Shown in pieces: positions 37,851 through 47,929 of a stretch of DNA of 64,000 nt (positions are counted from its first letter, which is position 1; every line of letters begins with the position of its first letter). The stretch comes from CAVXTT01 sp963764685 (GTDB lineage Bacteria > Bacteroidota > Ignavibacteria > Ignavibacteriales > Ignavibacteriaceae): NCBI GenBank assembly GCA_963764685.1, contig CAVXTT010000017.1:251663-315662 (forward strand), given 5' to 3'. The notes under the pieces were generated by a model, which saw only the letters and a list, made by a program, of their open reading frames with translations, searched no databases and was not told where the DNA came from. Position numbers and translations under genes: made by a program.

Positions 37851-38521
37851 TTTTTTACTCCTTGTCGTTGAATTCTTCCTATTGCCTTATTATCGAATCG
37901 TTGTAACTGAAAGGCTTGACTTACGGAGTTCAACTTATTCCCTGCACCTGGGGCATTCAATCGGGGAAACCCTGAATTAGAGGGCTCTGAAGCCTGATTT
38001 TTAGAGGTTAGGGTAATGTTCATTACCCTATTTATAAATTATCATCATTGCCTCTTCCATCCCTTTAACATTTTTAAAAAGATGGAGAAACAATCCAAAA
38101 CAGCACTTTTTAAAAAGTGCAAGAAGAGTTTCAAATAAAAAAATAGCTATGGCCGGATGTAAACAAGAGAAATGAGATTTGATACAGGACCTGATTTACT
38201 GATATACCCTAAAAAGAGTTCTACTTAACCTGATATTTGTAGAAAATGGAGATTCAAAAACGAAAGTTTGATTTCAAAAATGATTCTTCTGTAATAGACA
38301 GATTTCACGCAGAGTTAAACCGGCTTTACATTGGGATCTAATTCGTAAATACCGGTAAAACAGGGTTGATTTTAGGCTTTTAAGAACATTACAATCCAGT
38401 TGGGGTGGGGTCGATAATTAAAAATATTTCGAAAGAATCCAGAGTTACGGGGAAAACACTATCAAGTGTGAACACGGACCAGGAACTATTTTTTTGCCCG
38501 TACACTTCTTTCTTAAATCCC

Positions 38522-38625
38522 CAATAGTCTTATAATAGTCTTACAATAGTCTTACAATGGTCTTACAAACCTCTTACTGCGATAAGACTATTAAAGGACT
38601 ATTGAAGTACTTTTGAAAGACTATT
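38522..38625. repeat. Palindromic array of 11-bp units
   Basis: Five direct units of exactly 11 bp start at 38522, 38533, 38544, 38555 and 38566 (core CAATAGTCTTA, later copies degenerate). The centre is a small hairpin (TCTTA, loop CTGCGA, TAAGA). Four inverted units follow at 38583, 38594, 38605 (degenerate) and 38616 (core AAGACTATT), again phased by 11. The result is a large imperfect palindrome with helical-turn phasing. It is not a CRISPR: there are no spacers. Its design matches the array at 2201-2310, though the unit sequence differs. Confidence 0.75.
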
Positions 38626-38723
38626 AGTATGGTTAGCAGGAAATAATTTGATAAAACGATTAAAAGAAGTCGAATTGCCGGATAGAGACAAGAGAGGTTT
38701 CATAAATTAGGAAGTTTATTGCC

Positions 38724-38751
38724 TTCCACCCGAACGGATTTTCGGGTGGAA
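38724..38751 (-). terminator. Strong hairpin after the T9SS beta-helix gene
   Basis: An 11-bp perfect stem (TTCCACCCGAA at 38724-38734 with 38741-38751) and a six-base loop, 11 bases beyond the stop of the gene ending at 38762. The T-tail on the minus strand is poor, so it may be an mRNA 3' end stabiliser as well as a terminator. Confidence 0.65.
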
Positions 38752-38761
38752 AGGAATTTTG

Positions 38762-40303
38762 TTATTTAAGCAGGGTCATTTTTTTTGTTTCGGTAAAAAT
38801 GCCAGCATTTATACGGTAAATATATATGCCGCTTGCGAGATTGGATGCATCAAATTGAACTGAATAATTACCGGCGGTTTGTTTTGTATTTACGAGAGTT
38901 GCAACTTCTTTTCCGATTATATCGTAAACTTTAACTGAAACATCCGATTCTGAAGGGATTGAATATTTTATCGTAGTTGCGGGATTAAACGGATTTGGAT
39001 AATTCTGCGACAGTTCAAATGTCTCCACAGTCTCTGTGCTTTCAAGTTTATTCATACTCATATTTTCATACGCGCCTACATCTACATTATACTGCGGTCT
39101 TGTACTACCAGCTTTATCAAATCTGAAAGCCGCACCAAGATTAACACCTTTATTCAATGCAGCGGAACCGGGGGGCAACTGATAATTATCTGTTAACTGG
39201 GGACCCGAATTAACTCCATGCAGGTCAAACCCAAGAGCTTTCCAGTCTGAGAAAGTTTTTATGCTGTATTTATATACAAGAAGTTTAGCATTGCCTCCGT
39301 TATAGTATAAATTATAGTCAATGACTGAATTTGATAAATCAGAAGTAATGTACATTACGCAGTAATTGGAACTCCTTGCAACAAAGATATTATTTTTAGA
39401 AATGAGGTTTGTATACCCGGAAACTCTCAGCACATTGCCTCCTTTACCAATAACAGTATTATGATAAAGGTTTAGCAAGGCTGTCGTTGATACAGGGTTA
39501 TTAAATGTAATTACTCCGGCAACTGTATTAGGGCAATCAATAACATTGTTAAAATAAAGATGCGTGCCCGATCCGTAAGTTGTATATATCCCCTGTGAAT
39601 TAGTTTTAAGGTTATCCTGTCTGATCAGATTATCGTGTATGGTGATATTCTTATCGAGATAACTCTGAATACCATCAATATGCTCTGTAGGGTGGGAATT
39701 GAAAATATATATATTGTTCTGCCGGTAAATATTTCCATTATTCCTTTGGGAATATATTCCATCGGTTTGTTTGGGGTATATTGCACGGGGAGTAGATATC
39801 TCATTACCTGTAATAGCGCAATTGCTGCTTTGTTCAATAAAAAAACCTCCGTGTCCTGTCACATATACCCTGTTCCTTCTGGCCTCTATATTAGCCGAGT
39901 ATTTAATTCTTATAGTTCCGGCTCCTGTATTATTTTTTACTTCCAGGTACTCAATTATAACATTATGAGCTCCGTTGATATAAATACAATTTTCACGCAA
40001 TAATGAACCGTCTATTAAAGGATAGCTGCCGGATCCATAGCTGGAATAAGTGATGGGGGCTGTTGAAGAACCGTCTGCTGTAATTTGTAGAGTTTCCCAC
40101 CAGGTTTGTCCTTTCTTGAAGAGGATTTTATCTCCCGGAGAGAAGTAAAATGAATTTACTTTTGATATTGTTTTCCAGGCAGTTGTAACTGATGTACCTG
40201 AATTACCATCGTATCCTGAAACCTTATCAACATAGTAGACTGAGCCGAATCCAATCCTGCTTAAAAACAGGATACATATAATTATATATACTGATCTTAA
40301 CAA
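38762..40303 (-). CDS. Secreted beta-helix protein with type IX secretion C-terminal sorting domain
   Basis: 513 residues: a signal peptide (YIIICILFLSRIGFG), a beta-helix region (VYYVDKVSGYDGNSGTS, FKKGQTWWETLQITADGSS, then NVYVTGHGGFF-like repeats) and a type A sorting domain (LSQNYPNPFNPATTIKYSI, VYDIIGKEVATLVNTKQ, SGIYIYRINAG, KKMTLLK). The start is TTG at 40303, supported by AGGAGGT nine bases upstream on the minus strand. It is probably a surface polysaccharide-binding or polysaccharide-modifying protein; no active site is identified. Confidence 0.9.
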   Translation of the reverse strand: MLRSVYIIICILFLSRIGFGSVYYVDKVSGYDGNSGTSVTTAWKTISKVNSFYFSPGDKILFKKGQTWWETLQITADGSSTAPITYSSYGSGSYPLIDGSLLRENCIYINGAHNVIIEYLEVKNNTGAGTIRIKYSANIEARRNRVYVTGHGGFFIEQSSNCAITGNEISTPRAIYPKQTDGIYSQRNNGNIYRQNNIYIFNSHPTEHIDGIQSYLDKNITIHDNLIRQDNLKTNSQGIYTTYGSGTHLYFNNVIDCPNTVAGVITFNNPVSTTALLNLYHNTVIGKGGNVLRVSGYTNLISKNNIFVARSSNYCVMYITSDLSNSVIDYNLYYNGGNAKLLVYKYSIKTFSDWKALGFDLHGVNSGPQLTDNYQLPPGSAALNKGVNLGAAFRFDKAGSTRPQYNVDVGAYENMSMNKLESTETVETFELSQNYPNPFNPATTIKYSIPSESDVSVKVYDIIGKEVATLVNTKQTAGNYSVQFDASNLASGIYIYRINAGIFTETKKMTLLK

Positions 40304-40511
40304 AATGATTTACCTCCTGATTATTTTATAATGTAGGTATGAGGAATACCCTTATTTATTATGTAGTTCCCGAGTGGGATAAAAATGTTTTATGATTGAT
40401 TTTTTTTGTGATTGTCTTTACAAATAAAAAAGATATAATAATGATTATCAGGTCAAGAATTTTTATTCATAATTATCTTATCTTAAAAAACCAGTAAAAA
40501 TTTAAAAATTG

Positions 40512-41993
40512 ATGATTACCGAGACAGATGTAGAACAGGCAAAAATTTTGGTAGTTGAGGATGAGCGCATTGTTGCAATGGATATTGCCTCTGCATTGGA
40601 TAATTTGGGCTATAATGTAGTCGGTATAGCATCTTCCGGGGAGGAAGCAATAGAGCTTGTCAGAAGTCACCATCCGGAGCTGGTGCTCATGGATATCGGC
40701 CTAAGGGGAAATATAGATGGGATTCAGACAGCTGAATTTATACAGTCAGAGAGTGACACGTCTGTAATTTATTTAACTGCCTATTCAGATGAAAATACAC
40801 TTGAGAGAGCCAAGATAACAGGTCCTTATGGATACCTCCTTAAGCCTTACGATAAAAAAGTTTTGCGCACTACTGTCCAGATGGCTTTGTACAAACGCAA
40901 GATCGAAGGGAAACTAAAGGAAAGTGAAAAGTGGCTTGGGACTGTTTTAAAAAATATCGGGGATGCCTTGATAGCCTCAGATACCGAAGGAGCTATACTG
41001 CTTATTAATCCCGTTGCAGAAAAGCTTACCGGCATTAAGCAGGCAGATGCGTTGGGTAAGGCGTTTGAGCAGATAGTAACAATTTTTCCTGAAAATAACA
41101 GGAACAGCAGTCTTTCTTTAAAACAATTAGGTAAAAATGGGAACGGGACTTCCGTTAAAGTACTTAAGAACAGATTATCGGGGAGTGAACGATCTGTTCT
41201 GACTACGGTTTCTTATATCAATGATGATAAAGGCTCGCTGATTGGCAATGTGATAGTATTTCACGATATTACAGAACAAAGAAAAGTTGAGAAGGAAAAG
41301 GAAAGATTATTCCAGAGGGTTCATTCTGCACAGGAAAGATTGAAGATCCTCTCACGCAGATTAATAGAAATACAGGAAGCTGAACGGAGACATATAGCCA
41401 GAGAGCTTCACGATGAGATAGGCCAGGTGCTTACTGCAATAAAGATTAATCTCCAGACAGCTTTACGACTAAAAAACCACGGAGAGATGCTTCCGCAACT
41501 GAATGAAAATGTTGAGCTGGTAGAAAATGCTCTTTCGCAGGTAAGGAGTCTTTCACTTGATCTAAGACCTTCTATGCTGGATGACCTGGGATTGCTATCC
41601 GCTCTGAGATGGTATGTTGACAAACAGGCTCAAAGAACCAATATAAGCGGTAAAGTAATTTCTTCAGTAAACAAAAGATACCCGCCGGAGCTGGAAATCA
41701 CCTGTTTCAGGCTGGCACAGGAAGCTGTAACCAATATAATTAAACATTCCCAGGCGACTTCTTTTTCCGTTGAAATATGGGAGGAGAATGATGAACTTCA
41801 TTTAAGGGTTTTTGATAACGGCATTGGTTTTAATGTTTATAATGCGGTGAAAAAAGCGATATCGGGAGCTACAATTGGTGTACTTGGTATGCAGGAAAGG
41901 GTTGAACTTTCAGGCGGGAGATTAAATGTAAATTCTAATCCTGGTAAAGGAACGGATATTCACGCTGTTTTTCCATTACATAAGAAAATTTAA
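40512..41993 (+). CDS. Hybrid sensor: REC-PAS-HisKA_3 histidine kinase (NarX/LiaS class)
   Basis: About 493 residues: a receiver (about 10-125, Asp61 in LVLMDIGL), a PAS domain (about 145-260, LGTVLKNIGDALIASDTEG) and a HisKA_3 dimerisation domain with ERRHIARELHDEIGQVLTAI (phosphoacceptor His in ELHDEIGQ). The C-terminal ATPase has FRLAQEAVTNIIKHSQA, VFDNGIGFN and GVLGMQERVELSGG. There are no membrane helices. The N-terminal receiver suggests input from another kinase. ATG 40512 is used over TTG 40509. The next gene, 2 bases later, is its NarL-type partner. Confidence 0.93.
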   Translation: MITETDVEQAKILVVEDERIVAMDIASALDNLGYNVVGIASSGEEAIELVRSHHPELVLMDIGLRGNIDGIQTAEFIQSESDTSVIYLTAYSDENTLERAKITGPYGYLLKPYDKKVLRTTVQMALYKRKIEGKLKESEKWLGTVLKNIGDALIASDTEGAILLINPVAEKLTGIKQADALGKAFEQIVTIFPENNRNSSLSLKQLGKNGNGTSVKVLKNRLSGSERSVLTTVSYINDDKGSLIGNVIVFHDITEQRKVEKEKERLFQRVHSAQERLKILSRRLIEIQEAERRHIARELHDEIGQVLTAIKINLQTALRLKNHGEMLPQLNENVELVENALSQVRSLSLDLRPSMLDDLGLLSALRWYVDKQAQRTNISGKVISSVNKRYPPELEITCFRLAQEAVTNIIKHSQATSFSVEIWEENDELHLRVFDNGIGFNVYNAVKKAISGATIGVLGMQERVELSGGRLNVNSNPGKGTDIHAVFPLHKKI

Positions 41994-41995
41994 TT

Positions 41996-42670
41996 ATGGA
42001 AACTATTAAAATTATGTTAACTGATGATCACGCTTTGGTACGTGCGGGAATACGATCACTTTTAAATGAAATGCACGATGTTGAGGTCGTTGCCGAAGCT
42101 GATAATGGCAGGGATGCACTGAAATTGATAGAACAGTCCAGTCCCGATATAGTACTGCTGGATATAGCAATGTCTGAATTAAATGGTTTGGAAACAGCAG
42201 TGAGGATATCTAAAGAATTTCCTGATGTTAAAGTTGCAATTCTCTCGATGCACTCGAATGAAGAATATGTTGTTCAGGCGCTAAGAGCAGGCGCGGTAGG
42301 TTACTTGTTGAAGGATACTGCGCCCAACGAGCTTGAAATTGCGATACGGGCAATTGCGATGGGAAAAGTATATCTGAGTCCCTCAATTTCAAAACACGTA
42401 GTAGAGAATTACCTGAAAAGGGTAACCGCCGCACCTGCTGAAAATGAATCCGACCAGAACATTTTTAATCTGCTTACAACAAGACAACGTGAAATACTTC
42501 AGTTGATTGCAGAAGGTAATTCCACCAAAGAAATAGCCCATAAGCTTAATGTAAGCGTAAAAACGGTCGAAACTCACAGGATGCAGCTGATGGAACGGCT
42601 TGGCATAAATGACATTGCAGGCCTGGTAAGATATGCCATCAGGAACGGCATAGTTTCCTCAAACCAGTAG
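41996..42670 (+). CDS. NarL/FixJ family response regulator
   Basis: 224 residues: a receiver domain (Asp56 in IVLLDIAMSE) and a LuxR-type helix-turn-helix (LTTRQREILQLIAEGNSTKEI, then LNVSVKTVETHRMQLMERL). It is the likely phosphorylation partner of the HisKA_3 kinase immediately upstream. Targets are not visible. Confidence 0.95.
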   Translation: METIKIMLTDDHALVRAGIRSLLNEMHDVEVVAEADNGRDALKLIEQSSPDIVLLDIAMSELNGLETAVRISKEFPDVKVAILSMHSNEEYVVQALRAGAVGYLLKDTAPNELEIAIRAIAMGKVYLSPSISKHVVENYLKRVTAAPAENESDQNIFNLLTTRQREILQLIAEGNSTKEIAHKLNVSVKTVETHRMQLMERLGINDIAGLVRYAIRNGIVSSNQ

Positions 42671-42733
42671 GGTAAAAATCCTTCCCCTTTTAAGGTATTT
42701 CCTGATTGTAATTAAAGTTGAAATTTTGAAGAT

Positions 42734-43141
42734 TTGACCTCAACATTAGCAGGAATTCTAATTAAGCCTAAAATTTTGTTCGTTGATGATAATCTCAATT
42801 TCATTAAAAGTGTATTAAGTTTTCTCAAATTGAATGAAAGCTTACAATTTGGCGGTTTTGCTTCCTGCGCTGAAGAAGCCATTCAAATGATCAGATCAGA
42901 TAATCCGGATATAGTTATAATGGATATACAGATGCCGGGAATAGGTGGGATCGAAGCTACCAGGATTATTAAGAAAATGAATCCGGCAATAAAAATAATT
43001 ATTATGAGTCTGCATCAGGAAGAGCAATACAGGGAAACTGCACGGTCAGCAGGCGCTGACGCATTTATTATTAAATCCCGTTTCGTGGATGATTTCCATA
43101 CGGTGATTAACTCTATCTTATTGACCGGAATTAGTCAGTAA
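42734..43141 (+). CDS. Single-domain response regulator (receiver only)
   Basis: 135 residues comprising one receiver domain: LFVDDNLNFIKS, IVIMDIQMPGIGGIEA with the phosphoacceptor Asp, MSLHQEEQYRETARSAGADAFIIKS with the switch Ser and Lys. The start is uncertain: the open frame begins at TTG 42734, with no ATG or clear ribosome site nearby. With no output domain it may relay phosphate or bind a target as CheY does. It follows the NarL-type regulator by 63 bp. Confidence 0.85.
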   Translation: MTSTLAGILIKPKILFVDDNLNFIKSVLSFLKLNESLQFGGFASCAEEAIQMIRSDNPDIVIMDIQMPGIGGIEATRIIKKMNPAIKIIIMSLHQEEQYRETARSAGADAFIIKSRFVDDFHTVINSILLTGISQ

Positions 43142-43209
43142 GTTTAAAAGTCCCTCCTTTTTATACCATACCTGAACCGTAATTCCTATATTTTAAACAG
43201 GAATTATCA

Positions 43210-44990
43210 ATGAAATCTGAGATCTTCTATATATTAACATCCGGATGGTACGATTCGGGTAACAAGAACATTATTAAACTTTGTGCAACCGGTCCTTCCG
43301 GTTATGTTGAAATTCTGATAACTAATAAACCCGTCTTCTTTGTCAATAGATCTCTTCCCGGGGAGGAACTGGAAACTTGCTATAAAAGAAAGAATGTTGA
43401 ACTTACCAATTTTTCGGGGGAGCCCCTTGATGCCGTTTATTTTAGTTCTCAATCCGATCTCAAAAAGTCTGCGCTGCAGCTTGAGGAAAGAGGGTTTATT
43501 ACTTATGAATCCGATTTAGACCCTGTTAGAAGATATTTAATGGAAAAATCGATTTACTGCTCCATTCAACTAACAAGTGATCCTAAACCGGTAAACGGGA
43601 TAAACACATATATAAATCCTTTCGTTGAGCCAGCTGAATATTTTCCTGAATTTAAAATTGCATCAATTGATATTGAAACCGGTGTTCGAAACAGCCAACT
43701 CTACTGTATCGGTATCCATATAACCGGAAAGGGCACTGATAGTGAAAAAGTTTTTATGGTCGGGAATCAGGAAAATACAAGAGAGGTAATTTTTTTAAAG
43801 AATGAGAAGGCAGTACTTAATGCTTTCTTTTCATATCTGAATGCGGAGGATCCTGATATTATTACAGGATGGCACGTCATTGGATTTGATCTGGCGTTTC
43901 TTGAAACGAAATGCCGGGAATACAAAATAGACTTTAACCTGGGAAGAGGCAGATCAGGAAATATGTATAAGTTCAGAAGAGCCGGAGGTTATTTTGCTTC
44001 TGTGGAGGGGAGATTGTTAATAGATGCACCTTCTGCTTTAAGGTCCGTATTCTATTCGTACGATGATTTTAAGCTTGAAACAGTAGCCCGGGAAGTGTTA
44101 GGGGAGGGAAAACTGATTGCTTCGGATCAGAACAAGGTTGAAGAAATAGAGAAGTATTTTCAGGCAGATAAGATTAAACTTGCAGAATATAACCTGCAGG
44201 ATGCAGTTCTTGTAAATAAAATTATTAAAAAAACAGGAGTGATAGATCTGCTGGTGAGAAGGTCAATTATATCAGGTCTTGTTATTGAACAAATCGGAAT
44301 GATGACTGCGGCATTTGATCACGTATACCTGCCAAAGCTCCATAAGAAGGGATTTGCAGCTCCCGATGTTAAAAGTATACGCTTGACCCGGCATGCTGCG
44401 GGTGGTTATGTAATGGATCCTCAGCCCGGTATATACGAGAATGTTATTGTACTTGATTTCAAGAGTCTTTATCCCTCTATAATAATGAGCTTTAATATTG
44501 ATCCTCTGTCAAGGCTTAAGGCTGCTGAAAATCCTGTAAATACACCTGTGAATATAAGATTCTCGTCAACAGAAAATATCCTTCCGGGTTTTATAAAAGA
44601 CCTTATGGAGAAAAGAGCTGAAGCTAAAAAAAATAAAGATAAACCGCTTTCGATTGCAATAAAATTATTGATGAACAGCTTCTATGGAGTAATGGGCTCT
44701 TCGGGGTGCAGATTCTATCACCCTGATCTGCCTTCTGCAATAACAGGAACAGGGCAGTTTCTGCTACTAGGGAGCAGGAGTTTCCTTGAGTTGAAAGGTT
44801 ATAAAGTATTATACGGGGATACAGATTCGCTTTTTGTTGCCATCAATAAATCTGAAGCTGACGATCCTGAGGGAGCCGGGCATAAGCTTGCTCTTATACT
44901 TAACGATTACTGGCGGGACGAATTAAAAAATAAATTTAACACCCATTCATACCTGGAAATTGAGTATGAGAAGAAAATTATTGATGAACA
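43210..44990 (+). CDS. polB: Family B DNA polymerase (Pol II-like), C-terminus cut off at the contig junction
   Basis: About 593 genuine residues. 3'-5' exonuclease motifs: FKIASIDIETGV (Exo I) and DPDIITGWHVIGFDLAFLE (Exo II). Polymerase motifs: VIVLDFKSLYPSIIMSFNID (A), KLLMNSFYGVMGSSGCRFY (B) and LYGDTDSLFVA (C), so the catalytic aspartates are present. E. coli Pol II has 783 residues. The match stops right after LEIEYEK, where the family continues with thumb-domain sequence (usually an IRGxxEGSKKRYAG-type block). From about base 44,990 the DNA becomes GC-rich and reads as murE on the other strand, so the last quarter is missing because of the junction, not mutation. Confidence 0.92.
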
Positions 44991-45010
44991 GCCGGATCGT
45001 CGCGGTTCAC
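44970..45010. other. Junction between AT-rich Ignavibacteria-like and GC-rich Planctomycetota-like DNA
   Basis: Left of about 44,990 the sequence is AT-rich and in frame as polB. Right of about 44,995 it is GC-rich and reads as murE on the minus strand (the AVNRDDP block ends at the join). Both genes stop mid-domain here, composition and frame integrity change at once, and no repeat, tRNA, integrase or insertion sequence marks the site. A chimeric assembly fits best. Confidence 0.9.
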
Positions 45011-45729
45011 GGCGGCCACCGCATCCGCGTCGAGGCCGTCGAACAGCCGTCTTGGCCCGCAGGTACGCCTCCATGTCGCCGTGGTAGTCGAGGTGATCGC
45101 CGGTCAGGTTGCTGAACACGCCCGACCGCGAACCGCAGGCCGTCGCAGCGGCCCTGGTCCAGGGCGTGACTCGAGACCTCCATCACCGCGTGGGTCGCGC
45201 CGGCCCGCACCGCCTCGGCCAGATAGCCGACCAGGTCGACCGCCGGCGGCGTGGTCATCGACGCTTCGATCTTGCGGGCCAGCAGGTCGTACTGCACGGT
45301 GCCCAGCAGGGCGGTCGGCTCGTCCGCCGTCTCGCAGGATCGACTGCACCAGATAGCAGAACGTGCTCTTGCCGTTCGTCCCGGTGATGCCGACGATCTT
45401 GAGTCGCTCTTCCCGCAGCGCCGCATCCAGCCCGGTCAGCACCGCACGCCAGCCGCCCCGCCGCGCCGCGGGCCGACGGCACCTGCAGGACGGCCACGTT
45501 CGCGCGGCACATCGACCGGCTGCTCGCAGACGATCGCCGCCGCCCCGGCCGCGACCGCCGTGATCCACGAACTGATGTCCGTCGGCCTTGGTGCCGCGAA
45601 CGGCGACGAAGCAGGAGCCCGGCCCCGCCTTCCGCGAGTCCTCGACCACCGAGGTGAATGACTGGATCGACTGCCGCCCGCCCAATGCTCGACCAGCCCG
45701 GCCTGCTGCACCAGCCGACTGAAGTTCAT
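44993..45729 (-). pseudogene. murE: MurE-type UDP-MurNAc-tripeptide ligase, C-terminus missing and frame broken
   Basis: This enzyme adds the third amino acid (usually meso-diaminopimelate) to UDP-MurNAc-dipeptide. Blocks in order on the minus strand: MNFSRLVQQAGLVEHWAGG at the start, VVEDSRKAGPGSCFVAVRG (UDP-binding region), KIVGITGTNGKSTFCYLVQS (ATP P-loop), THAVMEVSSHALDQGR and FSNLTGDHLDYHGDMEAYL, ending at AVNRDDP at the junction. The C-terminal domain that carries the DNPR specificity motif is absent. At least three frame changes are needed. ATG 45729 is preferred; ATG 45753 would add eight residues. It lies 67 bases downstream of ftsI, in dcw order. Confidence 0.88.
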
Positions 45730-45796
45730 TCCCTTTTCCCGCCCGCTCGACATGTTCCGCTACTCCCGATCGCACTTGCTGATCCGTCGGGATATC

Positions 45797-47646
45797 CTAA
45801 CCGTCACTGCCCAACCATCGTCGCGTAGGCTGCTCAGTCTCCCGCTGCCGGTCCGTCGCACCCATGACCACCGGCCCTTCCGCCCTGGGCGGCACCAGCT
45901 CGTGCGGCACGTTCAGGTAGTTCAGCGTGAAGTTCAGCACTTCCTTCACCGCCGGCAGCGACACCGCGCCGCCATAGTAGCCGTTCTTCTTGGGATGCCG
46001 AACCATCACCAGCACCACCGCCGCCGGATCGCTCGCCGGGGCCGCACCGATGAACGTGCCCAGATACGCCCCGGCTCATAGCCACGCGACCTTTGCCGAT
46101 GTGCGGGATCTGGGCCGTGCCGGTCTTGCCCAGGGCCTGCCAGTGATCCAGCTTGCACGTCCTTGCCCGTGCCCTCGGTGACCACCTTGGTGCAGCATCT
46201 CGACCATTTCGTGCGCGATGTCCGGATCCAGCGCCTGTCGCCGCTCTTCCGCCGCGGTGTGATCCTCGATCATCTCACCGTCATCGCCGACCACCGCCGC
46301 GACCACCCGCGGCCGCAGCAGATGCCCGCCGTTGCAGATCGCACTGAACGCGGTGGCCATCTGAATGGGCGTGACCGCGATCTCCTGGCCCATCGACACC
46401 GACGCCGTCGAGACCGACGTCCATCGCTTCAGCGGCTGCATCAAGCCCGCGGTCCTCGCCGAGCAGGTCGATGCCCGTCTTCTCGCCGAAGCCGAGCAGG
46501 TGCAGCAGTGTGGTAGATTCTGGCGTTGCCCAGCCGCATGCCCAGCGAATCGGCCATGCCGATGTTGCTCGACTTGGCCAGCACCTGATCGACGGTCAGC
46601 GCCCCGTACGGGTGCGAGTCGTGCAGCTGCGCGTTGCCGATCTGCAGCAGCCGTTGTGGCAGTCGATCACCTCCGTCGCGACGGGCGGCATGTGCGTCAG
46701 CACCGCCGACATGATGAACGGCTTGAACACACTGCCCGGCTCGACCGGGTCGGTCAGCACGCGGTTGCGCAGCAGGTCGAAGCGGCACGTTGCCGGCGTG
46801 GGCCGGATCGAACGTGGGATAGTTCGCCAGGGCCAGGATTTCGCCGGTCTTGGGGTTCATCACCACGCCGACGCCGCACTCGGCGTTGTGGAACTCGACG
46901 CGGGCCTTGAGCTGCTCCTCGAGCTTCTCCTGGATGTTGGTGTCGATGGTCAGCACGACGTGCGCGCCGTTCTTGGGTGCGACGTAGGAATCCGGCTCCT
47001 GGAACATGGCCCGCCGCTGACCGTCGCAGAACACCGTCCGCTGGCCGGGCGTATCTTTCAGCCGGGCGTTGTAGAACTTCTCGATGCCTTCCAGCCCCTG
47101 GATCTCGGGGCCGTTGACGCCGTGGCCTTCTCCGCTGACGTGCCCGAGCAGGTGAGCGGCCAGCATGCCCATCGGATAGGTCCGCCGGGTTCCCGCTGGA
47201 CGCCGACGCCGCGCAGATCGAGCGACTCCAGCTCCTTGCGCTTGTTCTCCGGCCCGCGCCACAAGCACGACGTACTCCGGTCGGCATGCTGCTCGAGCTT
47301 GGCGAGGATGTCCGCCGCGCGACAGGCCCAGAACGCCGGACAGCGTTGTCGCCGTCCTCATCGGATCGTCGATCACGTGCGGATCGGCGTAGACCGGAAC
47401 TGGTCGGTGCTGCCGGCCAGCACCCGGTATCGACGATCGAGAATGACCCCGCGCGAGCCGTGCAGCACGATGGTGCTGGTCTGTCGCTTGTAGGAGTACT
47501 GCCGCAGCTCCGGCCCCATCACGGTGTTGATGTAGACGAGCCGCCCGATCAAGGCCAGCAGGCACAGACACAACAGCACGATCAACACCTGCGCCATGCG
47601 CGGGCGTTGATCGATGCCGGCCGGACTTTGTCCCCGTTTGATTCAC
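45797..47646 (-). pseudogene. ftsI: Peptidoglycan transpeptidase FtsI/PBP2-like, frame broken
   Basis: The division-specific class B penicillin-binding protein that cross-links peptidoglycan at the septum. A membrane anchor (VLIVLLCLCLLALIGRLVY) lies near 47540-47590 and a pedestal domain follows (SRGVILDRRYRVLA; HLLGHVSGEGHGVNGPEIQG). The transpeptidase motifs can all be found on the minus strand: SxxK as PGSVFKPF near 46740, SxN as LAKSSNIGM near 46570 and KTG as LGKTGTAQIP near 46120. The gene ends at 45797 after LPAVKEVLNFTLNYLNVP. There are about five frame breaks. No PASTA domain is evident at the C-terminus. Confidence 0.88.
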
Positions 47647-47923
47647 CGTTTCTCGCGGTACCTTGCTTCGCCCCCGCGCGGGGCACCGGAGGCAGCGGCC
47701 GCCGCCGGCCCAACTGGGCCGCTCGCTCCCGAATGGTCGGCGGCGACCGCAGCGTCCACAGCTTCATTTCCTGTGCCCGGATCTCCTGCCGGGCCTCGGT
47801 CTCCTCGCGCTGATACTCCTGAATCCGCCGCAGCACCCGGCCCTCTTCAACGCGAATGGCCACCACGGCGATCCCGATCGCCGACAGCCCGACCAGCAGC
47901 ACCAGCATCCGCGGGATGGTCAT
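47582..47923 (-). CDS. FtsL-like small division protein
   Basis: A short protein in the ftsL position of the dcw cluster, between rsmH/LysM and ftsI. It starts MTIPRMLVLLVGLSAIGIAVVAI (one membrane helix), followed by a coiled coil (RRIQEYQREETEARQEIRAQ) and LWTLRSPPTIRERAAQLG, a layout typical of FtsL/LD-type proteins that hold FtsI and FtsW at the septum. GGATGG precedes the ATG. The frame runs on into the start of ftsI at 47646, so the true stop is uncertain. Sequence identity in this family is very low, so the call rests on layout and position. Confidence 0.65.
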   Translation of the reverse strand: MTIPRMLVLLVGLSAIGIAVVAIRVEEGRVLRRIQEYQREETEARQEIRAQEMKLWTLRSPPTIRERAAQLGRRRPLPPVPRAGAKQGTARNGESNGDKVRPASINARAWRRC

Positions 47924-47929
47924 GCCGCC

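Larger units (their letters stand above)
37851..38761. other. Gene-free interval of about 910 bp
   Basis: AT-rich DNA between two co-directional minus-strand beta-helix genes. It holds the promoter side of the downstream paralogue, a TTGAACT word on the minus strand (37927-37936), the 11-bp palindromic array at 38522-38625 and the hairpin at 38724-38751. I see no protein-coding frame. Confidence 0.7.

Noticed and set aside
37921..37940. TTGAACT word upstream of the T9SS beta-helix gene as part of the sigma-54 regulon
   Set aside because: No TGGCA-N6-TTG pair follows it on the minus strand, so it is probably a chance match.
38522..38625. CRISPR array
   Set aside because: The units are 11 bp and contiguous with no spacers, and there are no cas genes.
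44970..45010. Horizontal transfer or genomic island boundary
   Set aside because: No integrase, repeat or tRNA, and both housekeeping genes lose C-termini at the same base. An assembly join explains more.
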